A stretch of DNA of 64,000 nt. Source: Rotaria sp. Silwood1 (taxonomy: Eukaryota; Rotifera; Eurotatoria; Philodinida; Philodinidae). This document shows positions 49,501 through 62,850 of the stretch, one piece after another. Within the stretch, counting starts at the first letter, position 1; each line of letters begins with the position of its first letter. Both the position numbers and the translations under genes were made by a program. The stretch lies in NCBI GenBank assembly GCA_905250075.1, contig CAJNOP010000117.1:62001-126000 (forward strand), given 5' to 3'. The notes under the pieces are model-generated. The model made no database searches. It saw only the letters and a list, made by a program, of their open reading frames with translations, and was not told the DNA's origin.

Positions 49501-52500
49501 GTTTTCTTCCTATTTCAAGAGGTATTAAGTTTCTTTCTAGAGGTCTCAGGTTTTCTGAAAATCTGAGGCTTCTGAAAAAAGAATTTGATAGTCTAGTCAT
49601 TCTATGTAATACCTATTCACAAAATATCAATAATTAAAATTTATATCCGATAAACTAACAAGAATGCTCTGTATGAAATTTGAATTTAAAAGTAAAAGAA
49701 AATACCATCAATCGAGTTTCTATATGAATCAAACAGGAAATATACTGAAATTGTTTTATTATGAATCACAAATTTTTAACAATATCTTCTTTAATCTTGA
49801 TTTTATAATAATATAAAATTATTTTGCTTACGAAGAGAGTAATCATATAAAACTACTTTCAGTAGATATGTTTATTTCAAAAATAAAAATTATTTTATTG
49901 TCTAGATAAAAGCTTCAAAATGGAATTAAGTTGATACATAGCAACATATCTTCTTCTTTGATTCACAAAATAATGACACTATTCATTGTATCATTAGCAT
50001 TCCAAAGAAAATATTAAATAATTCATCACTATTATTGTTAGCGATGAAAATGCGTATGATCCTTTCCTCCGAATGTTAAATATATCTAAAAAGCTTTGAT
50101 GCATATTCATTACATTTTTTTGTCAATATGAAGATTATTATTCCAAAACTAATAGAACTTTTATATTTATGATTTTGTATATCTCTAGAGAAAATTCTTT
50201 TATTTAAATTCATTGAATAGTTCGTGTTACATATTTATATAAGATTGTGAATACAATCATTGGTCAATTGTCTTATGAGGTTTTCCTTCTTTTTTTTTAT
50301 TGTATTGCTTCTTCATTACGATGATTATTTTATTATATCGTATAGTTCTATTTCCTCGTTCTTAGATTTATTCAAGTGTATAAATTAAATAACAACAACA
50401 ACATGCATCTTTTTTCTACCTCATTATGACATATAAATTATTGAAATACGAACAATGATAAAAAAATAGTATAAGATGTAATGTAGAAACATTAATCATG
50501 ATCATTAAAAATAATAAAAAAAAAAAAGATCAGTTTTTTTGATTACATCAAATATATTCGTAGACTCAATTGCTTCTGTTTTATTAAGAGTGCATGGTTA
50601 AATATAATAAGAAAGAAAAAAGATGATGATAGACATGGAATGAATGATTATAGTATGTAGAGTAACTTAAGTCACATAAAACTTCCATAACATAAACATG
50701 AGAGACAAGTGTCAAGCTAATAGATTATTGTTATTTGTCGAGTTTTTTTAATTAATTGTTACCAATTATATGTATGTATGCATGTCTTTCCTTATTGAGA
50801 ACGGCTTTGTTTTATCTGTAAATCCATGATGATTATGTATTTCTATTAAAAAACATTAGTGAGCGTTCAAAAAGAAAGTAGCACCGAGTGACGTAAGCCA
50901 TTAGTTTTCTGTCAAAATTTTGAATGAAAGTCATTTGTCTATATCCAATCTATTTTCATTGAATTCTAGTTGAGCATCATCAGTATGCCAAAATGATTCA
51001 CACATCATGTTAGTCACTTTGATCATTATTAAAAATGACATTTCTTCGACCATCATCTCTTATGAAAATCGGTCCAATATAAAAGCTTAAATTGAATTAG
51101 GCAAAATACATGCGCACGAGATAAATAGATGAATAAGACTAGAATTTTATGTTAGGATAGAGAACAACTTATTAGACAAGCTTTTAACAAAAACTGTTCA
51201 TTTTTCTTTTGAATCATAAACATTTAGATATAAGAAAATGTATATATGAAGGTCTCATGAGAAAATTTACTTTTCTTTTATTGCTTTGGATAGGATATAC
51301 TATAATATTCTGTTTCTTCCAAAATTTCTTTTATTTTCTTGTCATTAATAATGAAATAAAAGTGATATAATATTATTTGCATGAAACAAAGATCAAAGAT
51401 AGAATTTCATGAGATCATTTCCTTTCTTTTTTTTTTATTGTATTTGTCTCGTCATACCTAAGAATAATTCTTGATGAAAAAAAAAAAATTTCCAAAAAAT
51501 ATTATTCTCTTTAGAATTCATATGAAGCGATGGATTATGAATAAAAATTTTCTATACGTCTTTTTCTATGTAAATGAAATACAATTATTATTTTTTTTTA
51601 TTAGTGTTAGATAAATATTCAAAGTTTTTATTCATCGAAAAAAAAAAGAATCAACAATAAGAAATACTACATAGAACGACTATCATTGGGTTCTAGAAAG
51701 ATGAGCCTTTTTTTGTTAAGATTCGAATATTCATCATGGTTGGGCATGATAATGTTCAATTGATTTTTATCTAAAACGAATCATACTAGAAATATTGATT
51801 TATATATAAGAACAAATTTGTCTGCTAATAGATAAACATCGTGTTTCTATAAGAAATAATTTCCCGAAAATAAATTACCAAAACTATAATAAATGAGATT
51901 ATTTCGAACTAGTATGAAGATAAAAATCTTCCTTGAAGCCAAATAGTATTAGTTCTAAGTAATATTTCTTGTCGTTGCTTCCTCTTTATGATGAATGAAA
52001 ACCTTGAATGTTTCTCTATCATTGAAAAAAACTAATCCATTTGATTTCTACAATTTTTTTTTATCTTGTTATTATTAATGGCTCATTCTGTATGTAAATT
52101 GATATTTAGTTCTTGTTTTTTTTTTCTGTCGAAATTTTTGTAAGATGTGCTTAGTCATTTCTATTCATAGTTGTTGAATACATGATTATTGATTTAGTTC
52201 TTGTCCGCTTGTACATATGAATTCTATTAATCAGAAGCGTTTTTTTTTTGGAGAAGAGACTCTTGATTATTTCTTCTGCTAGTCGATAAAAAGAGTGAAA
52301 AGAAGAACGACTAATAAATCCTGCAATAACCTTTGATGTATGTAAATACGCCTAATTAAGTGAGAAAACGATTGTGAATAAGACAGAAAATAACGCAATA
52401 TGTATATACAATAGTACGTTTGACAGACATTATTGAAATAATTATTTGTCCTTTCTCTAATGAATCTTGTTCTTTTTTGGGATGTGTGCAGATGATGAGC

Positions 52501-52851
52501 AGCGACAATGTCCTTGTCGTTTACTCAAATCTTATATGTATGACGAATAGCGATGCTTTCTTCGTTCTTTCTCTTCTTATTTTTATTATTAATAACATCA
52601 ATTCAAAAGCAGAAGCAGAACAGAAAATGAGCATTCTTGATTTTATTAGCATCGCGTTTGTCAAGATTTATGTTCATACATGCAATGTTCTTTTTCTTCT
52701 AGTTGTTCCGAACTATCACACGATTTTTATCGGATGTCAAGTCGCCGTCATTGAGTTTGGTTTTTGACACCAGCAATATTTGTTTTATTATCCCGATGCC
52801 GTCGTTTCTATTAAATTTAGTAATTTACACATTAAGTATTCGAAGACGATT
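46522..52851. other. Gene-poor 6.3 kb region
   Basis: Apart from a telomere-like hairpin at 46711-46759 and a single GCGGGTGTGGGT scrap at about 47345, this is AT-rich DNA with poly-A and poly-T runs. Open frames (for example 46976-47194 plus, 48860-49051 minus, 52420-52767 plus) lack family motifs or splice partners. It may hold the 3' UTR of the PARP gene and the distant upstream region of the glutamate receptor. Confidence 0.5.
46711..46759. repeat. Short telomere-like hairpin downstream of the PARP gene
   Basis: GTGTGGCTGTGGGTATAGAT (46711-46730) is followed after about 10 bases by TATTTACCCACACCCACAC (46741-46759). The halves are inverted copies of TGTGGG-like units, G-rich first and C-rich second. 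Confidence 0.7.
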
Positions 52852-55800
52852 ATGCTCGATTATGTTTGTCAACGGTCATTATCGACCATTTCAAAATCAA
52901 TTCAAGTTATTCATATAACTTCTATAATATTTATGTTTTGTAATTTATTTTGTTTATGTTTTCATGGCATTGATTCACAATCAATCGAAAAATCATCCTT
53001 ACAAAAAGTTCTTCAAGTACGAAATACATATCAAACAAAAAGATTACTTCGTATTATTTATTTTCGTGAATTCGATCTGACTATTGATGAAAATCGTTTA
53101 AAAAAGGATGTTAAAAATCTTACAGAATCATATGATATTGATTTAACAATAAATATCTTTAATCAATCAACATCATTGTTGACTACAAAACTATGTTCAT
53201 TAATCTCTGAAGAACAGCGTGATACAATATTATTTGCAGATTTGTATACAAAAGAAATTGATTTAATATCTCGTTCACTTAAAATTCCAACAATTGCTAC
53301 TATCAATCGATATCAAATTGTTCAAGGCAAACAGGTAAAAGTTTGGAAATTTTTTTTTTTCATTAAAAATTAAACGATTATTTTCTTTAGCATAATCCTT
53401 ATTTATTTAAATTAATGCCAGATGCTGTAGAAGAAGCCGAAACAGTAGCATATGCTTTAGATACTCATTCAGTTTATACTCGAATTGGTATTGAATCTCT
53501 TTTTTTATTTTTATAGTAATTCCTGATTTGAAATTTTATTTTTTTTTGTAGCCTTAATCTATGATATATCGCTTGATATGGTTGAATATCGTTTATCATA
53601 TTTACGTCTTGCTAAACAACATATTCTTTATCGAGCACATTTACCACGTATATCACTTGTATATGATCTTCATCATCGAGCACGAAAAATTATTTCTGAT
53701 TTAAGAAAACTTAATATTGATCTTATTTTATGTATGATGTCAACTGAACGTGAATTACAATTTATTCGTTTTATAAAAGAATTTAGTATATCATCAGACA
53801 TGGATTTCTTATTAAATAAAACAAGTTGGTGGTTTGCTTCACGTCTTGGTGAAATACGTAATTTAACATATTTTCCAAAAATCTATACAGCACATGAAGA
53901 TCGTCAAAGATTATTAGGTCAATTTGCAAGTTCAAGTATGAAAATTTTATTAAATGCTGTTATAAGAACATATATTCGTTTACCAATTTCATCATTATTT
54001 ATTGGTTCAAATAATTGTGCTATTGAACAAAATATACATCAATTAACAAAAACACATATGTTTATTAAGTAAGTCAATATTATTGTTTTCTAAATACATT
54101 GTATTAAATAAGTTTTGAATAAGATATAATCGTCATGATAAACATTAGTGATTCTAGCTTCGATAAAAAGAACAATATTTGCTAATTTTTAAAACATTCG
54201 AAGTCTTGCTGTAGTTTTATTCTAAGTTATCCTTCGAATACAAATAATAATATCAGTATAGGATGTTTGTTTCGATTTTAACTTATTTTATAACGGATGC
54301 ATTAGAATACATGAGTCTCTTGGTATCTTCTCAACCTCTTTGCCAATTTTAATAGTTACAGAGTACACGTTTCGACTTTAAAATATTTCAACATTCAATT
54401 CTCTAAACAAAAGTTTTGAGACAAAAACATTGTGAATATAAGTCATTAACAACTTTTAAGAACAAATATGCAGACTAATTTGCACTTTCTTCTGACTAAT
54501 GAAGTGCTATTAACACACTTCAAAGTATCATCTTAGGTATCATTAAGTGTACTTCACTTAATGACACATAGGAAAGAACGTATCCAATCTAGTGTTTAGA
54601 TAACAGGTTCAAATCTACCATATTGAAACTTTTCTGCATAAATCTAACCTAGAAGAAAAAAAGCATTCAACTCAATAGCTTTTAAATAAAAATAAATTGT
54701 ATTCCGAAACAAGAATTTAAGGGTGATTGACATAATTTTTTTAAGACTATGAAACACTATGATGTAATGAAACTTACTTTTGTGAGTCTTGCAGAATAGA
54801 TAGTTTTACTTATGAATATCTCAAACTGAGAACGTATTAATACAAGAACATTGAGCTTTGTATTTCGAAACTTATTAAAAAATACATGTTCCAAAAACTG
54901 AGAAATAAAAGTTCTTAAATTGTTGAGAAACTTTCAAGAAAACTATGATGATTCTTCAAAGAAAATCACAATTTATCATTAATTTCCCCTAGTAGATATG
55001 AATATAAGAGCAAAACATATTGTAGACATTGTATTTTTTTAAAACTTTGTTAATCATACCACTTTTGATTCATTGTTATTTATTTAAAGAATGTTCTACA
55101 TCTTTTTATTAAAGATTATTTACAAATTTTACTGAATGGAATTGTGAGATTCGAGTTGGTTCTGGTGTTGATCCAATTTTATTTGAACCTGAAACTCTTG
55201 CATGGCGTGTTCCAACAATATTTCTAGTAAATATAAAATGATTCGTTTTTTTTTTCAAATTTTATATTTGAATTATTTAGGTTCATACAGAACATTCATG
55301 TCAAGGTATGCTTTTTCGTATATACTATTCAAAGAGTAGTAATGCTGATCAATTATTTCGTTCGTGTCGTCCAATAAGTTCATCACCACGTAAAAGTTCA
55401 ACATCAACTCATCAAGATAATTCAAGTATGATAACATCATCATCATCACCATCATCATCAAATGCTCTTGTTGATATAAAAACTTATTATCAAATGATTG
55501 GTAAATTATCAAATGAAGGAAAAAATGATTGTCGATTTGTTCATATTGATACACCATTACAAAAACCAGTTATTGTTGGTGTTGTTGAACCACCGTATAT
55601 ATTTATGTCAGATGATCAAACTTCATCTGAATTTCATTGTAATTATGGTATACATTGTTATCAAATTGATCCATCATCGATTAATTTTACAATTGATGCA
55701 CCTTTTATTCATTCAAAAATGAATACAACACCACATTGTTGTTATGGTATATCAATTAATCTTTTATTACGTATTGATGATTCAAAATTAGTAACGACAT

Positions 55801-58800
55801 TAAAAGCCACAAAATTATTTGTTTTTATGGATAAACCAAATAAATGGTTAGCATTAACACAAGCATTACAACATAGTCGAGCACAAGTATCTATATCAGC
55901 AATTCCATATGAATCATTTTTAGCACGTTCAATTGATTTAAGTCCACCATTTTATCATTCATCATATGTAATTTTAACTGTACCAACACCAACTGGACCA
56001 TCATTAGGCGCTTTTTTACAACCATTCTCATGGACAACATGGTGTATGATTTTTTTAGTATTAAATGCTACGGTTCTATTTGAAATATTTTTTGAATGGC
56101 ATAGTCCTTATGGGTAAATATAAATGAAAGAAAAAGAAAAACTATTCTTCAAAAAAAATGAGTCTATTTTTGTGTGTGTTTAATTTTTAGTTTAACACCA
56201 AAAGGACGTCGTCGACATAAAGTATTTAGTTTAGCATCAGCATTAACGCTTAGTTGGTCGATTGTTTTTTCACATACATTCAAAACAAAATCTCCTAAAT
56301 GTTGGTCAAATCGTTTTTTAGGCAATGTAAATTATTCAAAGAAAGAAAAAAAAAACTCAACATCATCTTCGTCTATTTCTTATTAGGTATGGGGTGGATT
56401 TGGTATTGTATTTATTGCTATTTATACTGCCAAATTAGCTGCTTTTATGGTTGATACAGCTCGAACAGATACTGCAAATAATATTCATGGCATAATCGTA
56501 AGTTTGAAATAAATCTATAACATTAATTATTGAATACACAATATCCTACAATGTCACATTTTATATGCTCTTAAATAATTAAAATACAAAGTATTTTTAG
56601 ATGATGAGTTGGTTAATAGATCCAGAGTAGCTGGATAGATATACCGATTAGTCTCGTCTTCAAAAAAACAACAGATCGATTTCATCTTTGAATTTTTCTA
56701 CTAGATTAGAGAAACTAGTGAAGACTACTTTGTTTTAAAAAACGGACCTATGAACATGGTTTTGAGAATATTCTTAACAATCTATGACGTTCTTTGAGTA
56801 TTCGATTGAAAGAATTTAAGCAGTTTAAACTATATGAAAATGTTGTTCTGAAACTAAAACAGTCCCATAAATCACTCATGTATACGCAACTACATAGTTG
56901 ACACAATATCTAAGATATGCAAGATCCAAGTTACTCTTTTGAATATCCAATGGTTAATAATTCTACCAGTGACGATATAACCAATGAGAGTATTTTATTG
57001 ACAATAAATATTGCATGATTTTCTTTTTCGTTCCAATAGTCGCTAGAGAGAATATTCAAAAATTTAGAATGTCTTATGTGATAAGCTATGGGGAAACTTG
57101 TCAAATATGTTTGATTCACTAGTAAAAATTTTCATCTTTATATGTTGTATAAAATGTTTTCAAGATGTATTATACTTACAAAAACTTTTACTTTTTCAAA
57201 CTTTTCGACTTTGTAAATCATGTTTATCGAGAACCGAGCAATGAAGCAGATTAATATTTTGTTTTTTAGCAACCGGTAGTTCATAGAGTTCTTTATAACA
57301 AATATACAATCAGTTGTAGATTACACAGTTCGATTTTGTTTAATAGTATTTCTACGATTATCTGAGCCAGTGAACATTCGAAGTATAAGGAGTTGATTCA
57401 ATTTCAGAGTTTTATATAAGATAAATCTGTAAATATCGTTTTTTTATTCGTTCACTACTAATCAATATTTAACGAATAATTCCATGTAAGAAAAAAAAAA
57501 ACGTTACAATGTCTCAAAATCTTTTTCAAACATTTTCAATGAAGATATTTCAATTGATATCATATAAATTCTATTTATCTATTTCTTAATTAAGGATGTA
57601 TGTCGTAACATGCCTCGATGTACTGTAGGTGTTGTTGCAAATACTAGTGATGAAGAATATATAAAAAGATTTCATAGAAATACGCTTTATCGTCATATAC
57701 AATATGTATCATCTTATGGTCAAGGTATTGATTTACTTCGTAGTCATATAATAACATATCTTATTATGGATCATTCAATGGCAAGATATTATTTAACACG
57801 TGATGTTTATAAATTAATTCGTATTAGTGATGATAATTTTGGTACATTTGGCTTATCATTAGGTTTTTCAAAATTTGATACAGATTTAAAAGATACAATA
57901 ACAAATATTTTATTATCTTATGTTGATAAAGGTAAAGTAAAAATAAATAAATAAATATTTATATTTAAAAAAAAAAAAAAGAAAATTTCAGGTATTATTC
58001 AACGTCTTCATGATGATTGGTATGTTTATGAACATTGTGAAGTTAAACTATTAAATGAGGTAATTATTATTGATAGAAAAAAAAAAGTTAGAGATAATCC
58101 TAGATTTAAATTTATAAGATATTTTTCAAATAATAACTGATTAGAAATGTGCAGGGTCAAATATTATTGATCCGGTCTCAGTCTAGTGAAAGCTATCCTG
58201 AATTTTTTTTTCATATGGCATCAAAAACATTCTTTACTATTCGTTTTTTAATTTATTTTGTCAACGGCTGGCAATCTTGTATCAACTGTCTTGAATTATA
58301 TTCTGATTAATGATGTATAAGATAACTAAATCGAAACTATAGAATATTTAACTGTACTTTTTAGTTTCGGTTTAGATAACTTTTTTTGTTCTCCTAGTTC
58401 CAATTTCGATTTTATCAACTTCTCTTTTCAACAAAGTTCTAAATATTGGTTCCATGCATCTGTATCCCTAAGTCATTGTTCATTCTGAGAAGAAAAAAAA
58501 AAAAGAACAATTGATTGTTTCATTTTAATGTTGTTTAGAATCGAGAATTATCCGTTGATCGATTTTTTGGTGTATTTATGTTATTAGTAGCTGGTATGAT
58601 ACTCGGAATTATTATACTTATATTAGAATGGTTAATATTTAAATATGCTGTGCCATATTGGCGAAGACGACAATGGCCGGGTTGGTTGTTTGTTTCTCAA
58701 GTAAACAGAATTCAATAGAAATATTAGAATATTGTGTTTTTTGTTTGTCTTCTTCTAGCGTGTATATGCCGTATTGAATGCATCAAATGATGTTTATAAT

Positions 58801-59217
58801 AAAGCGTATCCTTCACAAAAAAATGATTCATTTACAAATGTTGGAGAACGGTTTGTGTTTTTCTTTTGTTTTTCATATAATAATCTTTAATTATTTTTAT
58901 ATAATAGACTTCATCATTATTCAACTCGGCGTGATAGTTTGGATTTGCATGTTGTTAATGTTCCGAAATTATTAACAACAACTTATCAATTAAAAGAGAA
59001 AATAAAAAAAATAAATGAGCAGCAACGACAAGAATATGAACAACAACAACAACAACAAGAACAGCAACAAATGCCATTTATTTCTCCGAATGGTGGTGTA
59101 CGATCGAAAAAAGAAAATTATGAAAAATTGTTGATTCGAAAACGTATCAAAGAACTTGAACATGAATTAAAACATCTACGATCACAATTAATAACAAGTT
59201 CAACAACAAATAATTGA
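52852..59217 (+). CDS. NMDA-type ionotropic glutamate receptor subunit (GluN2/3-like)
   Basis: Twelve exons close in frame to 1,085 residues: 52852-53334, 53391-53487, 53552-54068, 55115-55226, 55281-56113, 56191-56326, 56387-56497, 57595-57931, 57992-58059, 58539-58700, 58759-58850, 58908-59217. A hydrophobic leader is followed by an amino-terminal domain and the S1 ligand half (PVIVGVVEPPYIF, CCYGISINLLL like GluN CCKGFCIDIL, RSIDLSPPF). M1 is in GAFLQPFSWTTWCMIFLVLN, the pore loop in FSLASALTLSWSIVFSHTF, and M3 in VWGGFGIVFIAIYTAKLAAF. The S2 half has CTVGVVANTSDEEY, and M4 is near FFGVFMLLVAGMILGIIILI. The cytoplasmic tail has a Gln-rich stretch and a coiled coil. The near-invariant M3 motif SYTANLAAF is IYTAKLAAF here, and the arginine that holds the agonist alpha-carboxylate is not in its usual place before the DLSPPF motif. 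Introns 3 and 7 are each over 1 kb. An in-frame start at 52780 and one at 52933 are alternatives. Confidence 0.91.
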
Positions 59218-60002
59218 TAACTATTCATTCTACATATTATTGGTGCTATATTTTCTATCACGAATTGTATCTATTTCGATATCAATCAAACGTTCTAAAC
59301 AAATAAACTATTTTAATCAAAGTTACTTCATCAGTATTTATCTGATGTTATTTAAAATTTTATTTTCTAGAATGAATCAATTGATAAGCATTGTTTCAAC
59401 AATGTTATTATGATTGTAGTTTAAAAAAGGATGCATTTTATTTTATATGTATGAAAAGATAGTAATGGAATCAAAAAATTAGTTTGCTTAAAAATTCCAT
59501 TTTACATTGTTTGTGTAACAATCCAAGAGAAAAAATAAAATAGAACTTTTCGAAGATCAAATGATATCTAACAAAGTCAAGGAATATGTTAAATCATCTT
59601 TGAAATTAAACGAGAAAATTCTATTTATCAAAAACTATTTAATGAAGTTTAGTATAAGGCAATTCATGTTTTTAAATTTCATTAAAAGCTATTATGAGTT
59701 TTGGTTAGTACAAAATGTTTTCTTAAATCACGAATTCATAGTTTTATTATTTGCAAAATTTTGAAAAAAACAAACTTTTTGTGTTCGAATCACACTTGAG
59801 AATACATTCAAATGGCAACGACAAAAAAGACAAAATGTCTACATCATAAATTTTTTCTGGTTGCAAAGCAATGTACAACAACATCTGTAGTTACAGAGGC
59901 CAGAGAAAATAGAAACTAAAACAGAAAAAGAGAAGATTGTTGTTTGTTCTCAGTGTTCTCGTCACATTGTTTTAGTTGAAAGTAAAGCAACAGACAATAA
60001 CC
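59218..60002. other. Intergenic, no gene seen
   Basis: Probable 3' UTR of the receptor gene and upstream region of the small orphan gene. The plus frame at 59561-59764 is AT-rich and has no motif. Confidence 0.55.
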
Positions 60003-60460
60003 ATGAGTATGGAAGCACAATTCTACGAAGCTCGACGTCGTCAAAGTTTCATTGAACGACGTCAATCATTTCAAAATCTAAATGAAATAACTAAACCGTC
60101 TCAACAACCTGAATATGCAACTTTACATATCCCTGTTCGTCTATCACATCATGATAATAAACATGGACGATGTACATGTATTCCTATGCGTCGTACTAAA
60201 TTAGTTACTAGTGATCAATCTTTATACAAACGAGATCGAGATATCTATCCGTAAGTATTTTATAAATAATAATGTGTTTTTATTTTTCTTCTATACAATT
60301 AATATTAGTCGACCGCCACCTTTAACAACAAGAATAAAACGACATGTTCAACATGCTAAACTTCATCATCGATTTTCTGTATGTTATTTTAAAAATAAAT
60401 AAATAAATATTTATTTATTTGTTTTCATTCTAGTCAACTGAATACCTTCAACAATGGTAA
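60003..60460 (+). CDS. Small basic protein of unknown function (orphan)
   Basis: Three exons, 60003-60250, 60309-60378 and 60434-60460, close in frame to 114 residues, with introns of 58 and 55 bp bounded by GTAAGT/TTAG and GTATGT/CTAG. The ATG has a favourable ACC before it. The protein begins MSMEAQFYEARRRQSFIERR with a repeated RRQSF motif (a possible kinase site), has HGRCTCIPMRR in the middle, a Pro-rich PRPPPLTT and a His/Lys-rich segment, and ends STEYLQQW. No signal peptide or membrane segment is seen. I do not recognise the family. Clean splice signals and strong codon structure argue that it is real. It lies between the glutamate receptor and nanos, all on the plus strand. Confidence 0.7.
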
Positions 60461-60922
60461 AACAGACAAAATTATGAAAATGAACAAATAAAATTTTTTT
60501 TTTTTTATTATTATATAATATTTTATTTTAAATTTTAAAATAAATAAATAATTAGCAAGAGAATTAGAAAATTTACATATTAGTTTAAATAATTCTTATT
60601 AAACAAATTGAAGATTTTCTTTTTTTTTGGTTGAATAAATGTTTGAAAAGTTCAATTTTCGAACCCTCGATAGAATTTTCTTCTGTCTATATTTTCCCGA
60701 CTATTCAATCTAGAAAAATGATTCACACGTGGACAACATATATCTTTTGTTAACTGTCTTTATATATATACTATGGGAGAGAGTGATAGTGAATCTCCTT
60801 CTTTTTTTCTTCTTCTCTCGTGTTCGATAATTTTCTTTCGAGAATAATTCAATTCAGTTCGTTATTTTTTTTGCATTCATCGAGCATATACCAATATCTA
60901 GCAGCATAAAATCGTTTTCAAT
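60461..60922. other. Intergenic upstream of nanos
   Basis: AT-rich with a TTCTT-rich tract around 60800-60815. Presumed promoter and 5' UTR of nanos. No gene seen. Confidence 0.55.
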
Positions 60923-62850
60923 ATGTCAATTAGTAAGTGCAAAACTAAGAAAACAAAAACTAACGAAGACTATTAATTTTTATTCATAGGTTCTTATCAA
61001 TCAATGATTAATAATAATAATCTAACTAGTTTATCAACAATATCAACTGGTTCATCAGTATCAAATTCTTCATCAGGTTCAAATGGTGGTGGTGGTGGTG
61101 GTAATGCACCAATGTCATTAGCTGCTGCTAATGTTGTACGTGGTATAATGGAAAAAGTTTTAGCAACACCGCCAATGGGTTCTGGTTTAAGTGGAGGAAT
61201 ATCATCATCATCTTCATCATCATCTAATGCTGCTGCTGCTGCTGCTGCTCGATTATTTAATGAACTTGATTATTTATCATCACCAGGACTTGATTCAGAT
61301 TTTGGTGATACATCACCATTACTTTGTACAGGTTCATCTAATTTAAACAATCAATATCTTCGTTTAGCTATTAATGGTAATAATAATAATAATAAAGAAC
61401 AACAACATTGTCATCATGGAAATTTTCTTACACGGTAAGAATGTTGATTTTTAAAGCCTCCATCCTTCTTCAAAAAAAAGTCAATAGATGATTTTTCAGA
61501 TAACTATACCAGAATGTCATCTTAGATATCTACTTTATAGATATTTTCAATCTCAAAGAGTTTTAAGTAGTTTCTCCTTTAAACTCTGAAGTAGGTTGAA
61601 AACATTATTAGTATATAGGTCATAGCAGTGGTGGTAAGTGGCGCCATCTATTAGTTTTTATGTCGCGCCGAGTACAGCTGGATACACGGTCATGAGTAGA
61701 GCGCCTCGCATGAAAGACTCTAGAACCGAGACCCAACTGCTCGAACTTGTTTCGTAATTGACATTGAATAGTCATTCCAAAGATACGAGATATTTTGCCG
61801 GATTTCTGTATTCAATGACTAGTGCATCCCGCATATTTCTCAAACGACTAGAGTCCTTTAGGTCTAGAATTTTCAGAGTCTATCCGGTTCGGAATCAATC
61901 TTACAGACTGTAGTCATGAACCTTTACTATTAATGTATAGTGTTTGCATGTTTAGTTCAATTTAATATAATATTTAAGAAAAAAACCTTCGAATAAATTT
62001 TTTTACATACAGTTCATTCTAGAGAGCTGCGTTTTTTTTTATTTATTCAGGCACTTAATGTTCCTCCAGATCAGATGAAAGAATAGTTTCGTTGAAAAAT
62101 TTCTAATGGTTTTTCAAGATTTTAGAAGCTTCAACACGCTTCAGAAAATTAAAGAGAACATCCATAACGTGATCTTCAGTTCTACATCATGAAATCGAGT
62201 GAAAATAGATATTTGCACAGACTTTGGACTTTGATCTGAGAGATTTAGAGAGTTCGAAAAAAAAAAAGTTTCATAATTTTGGAATTGGAAAAAAATCTTC
62301 ATAATAAATTCTTTTTTTTTTGGTTTAGACATTGTTTATCACAAAATAATCGAACAATGAATAGTCCATTTTCACATCAACAATTCACTGATTTAACAAA
62401 TTTAATTGATTATTCACCACCATCAAATTCTATGACAAATATTTTTTCTGAATCTGATGATACAAATGATTTAAATGGAAATAAAAAATTTATTGCTAAA
62501 CGAGCACAAATTGGTAAACAACAAAAAAAAATAAAACAAAATTTCCTTTTTTTTTATGTTTTTTTTTGTTTGTTTTAGATATGACTAAACAAGTAACAGA
62601 TGCTCGTGCTTTATATTTTATGTTAGGTATTAAAATGAAATGTAAATTTTGTTTTGAAAATGGTGAATCATTTGAAGTTTATCGATCTCATATGTTACGT
62701 AATGGTGCAGGTACAATACTTTGTCCAATATTACGTGCTTATATATGTCCAAAATGTGGTGCTACTGGAGATTTAGCACATACATTACGTTATTGTCCAT
62801 TACATCAATCACCGGGTAATACTCAATTACTTGGTAGTGCTTTTGATTAA
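60923..62850 (+). CDS. nanos: Nanos-family RNA-binding translational repressor
   Basis: Four exons, 60923-60932, 60990-61434, 62329-62513 and 62579-62850, close in frame to 303 residues. The first coding exon is only 10 nt (MSI plus one base). The amino half is low complexity: Ser/Gly/Asn runs, a Gly6 and an Ala7 run. The carboxyl end has the nanos zinc finger: [17 protein letters not shown] and a Cys in TILCP, then [12 protein letters not shown] and YCP, that is two CCHC sets starting at about Cys235. Nanos proteins bind RNA with Pumilio and recruit the CCR4-NOT deadenylase to keep germ cells in their fate. Intron 2 (894 bp) is much longer than the others (57 and 65 bp) and holds a more GC-rich stretch near 61630-61900 that looks inserted. 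Confidence 0.95.

Noticed and set aside
52420-52767. Plus-strand 115-codon frame before the glutamate receptor
   Set aside because: Ile/Phe-rich AT-driven translation; not in phase with the receptor's first exon.
54525-54565. Short palindrome TCATTAAGTG...CACTTAATGA
   Set aside because: Ten-base arms in AT-rich intron sequence; expected by chance in a 64 kb window.
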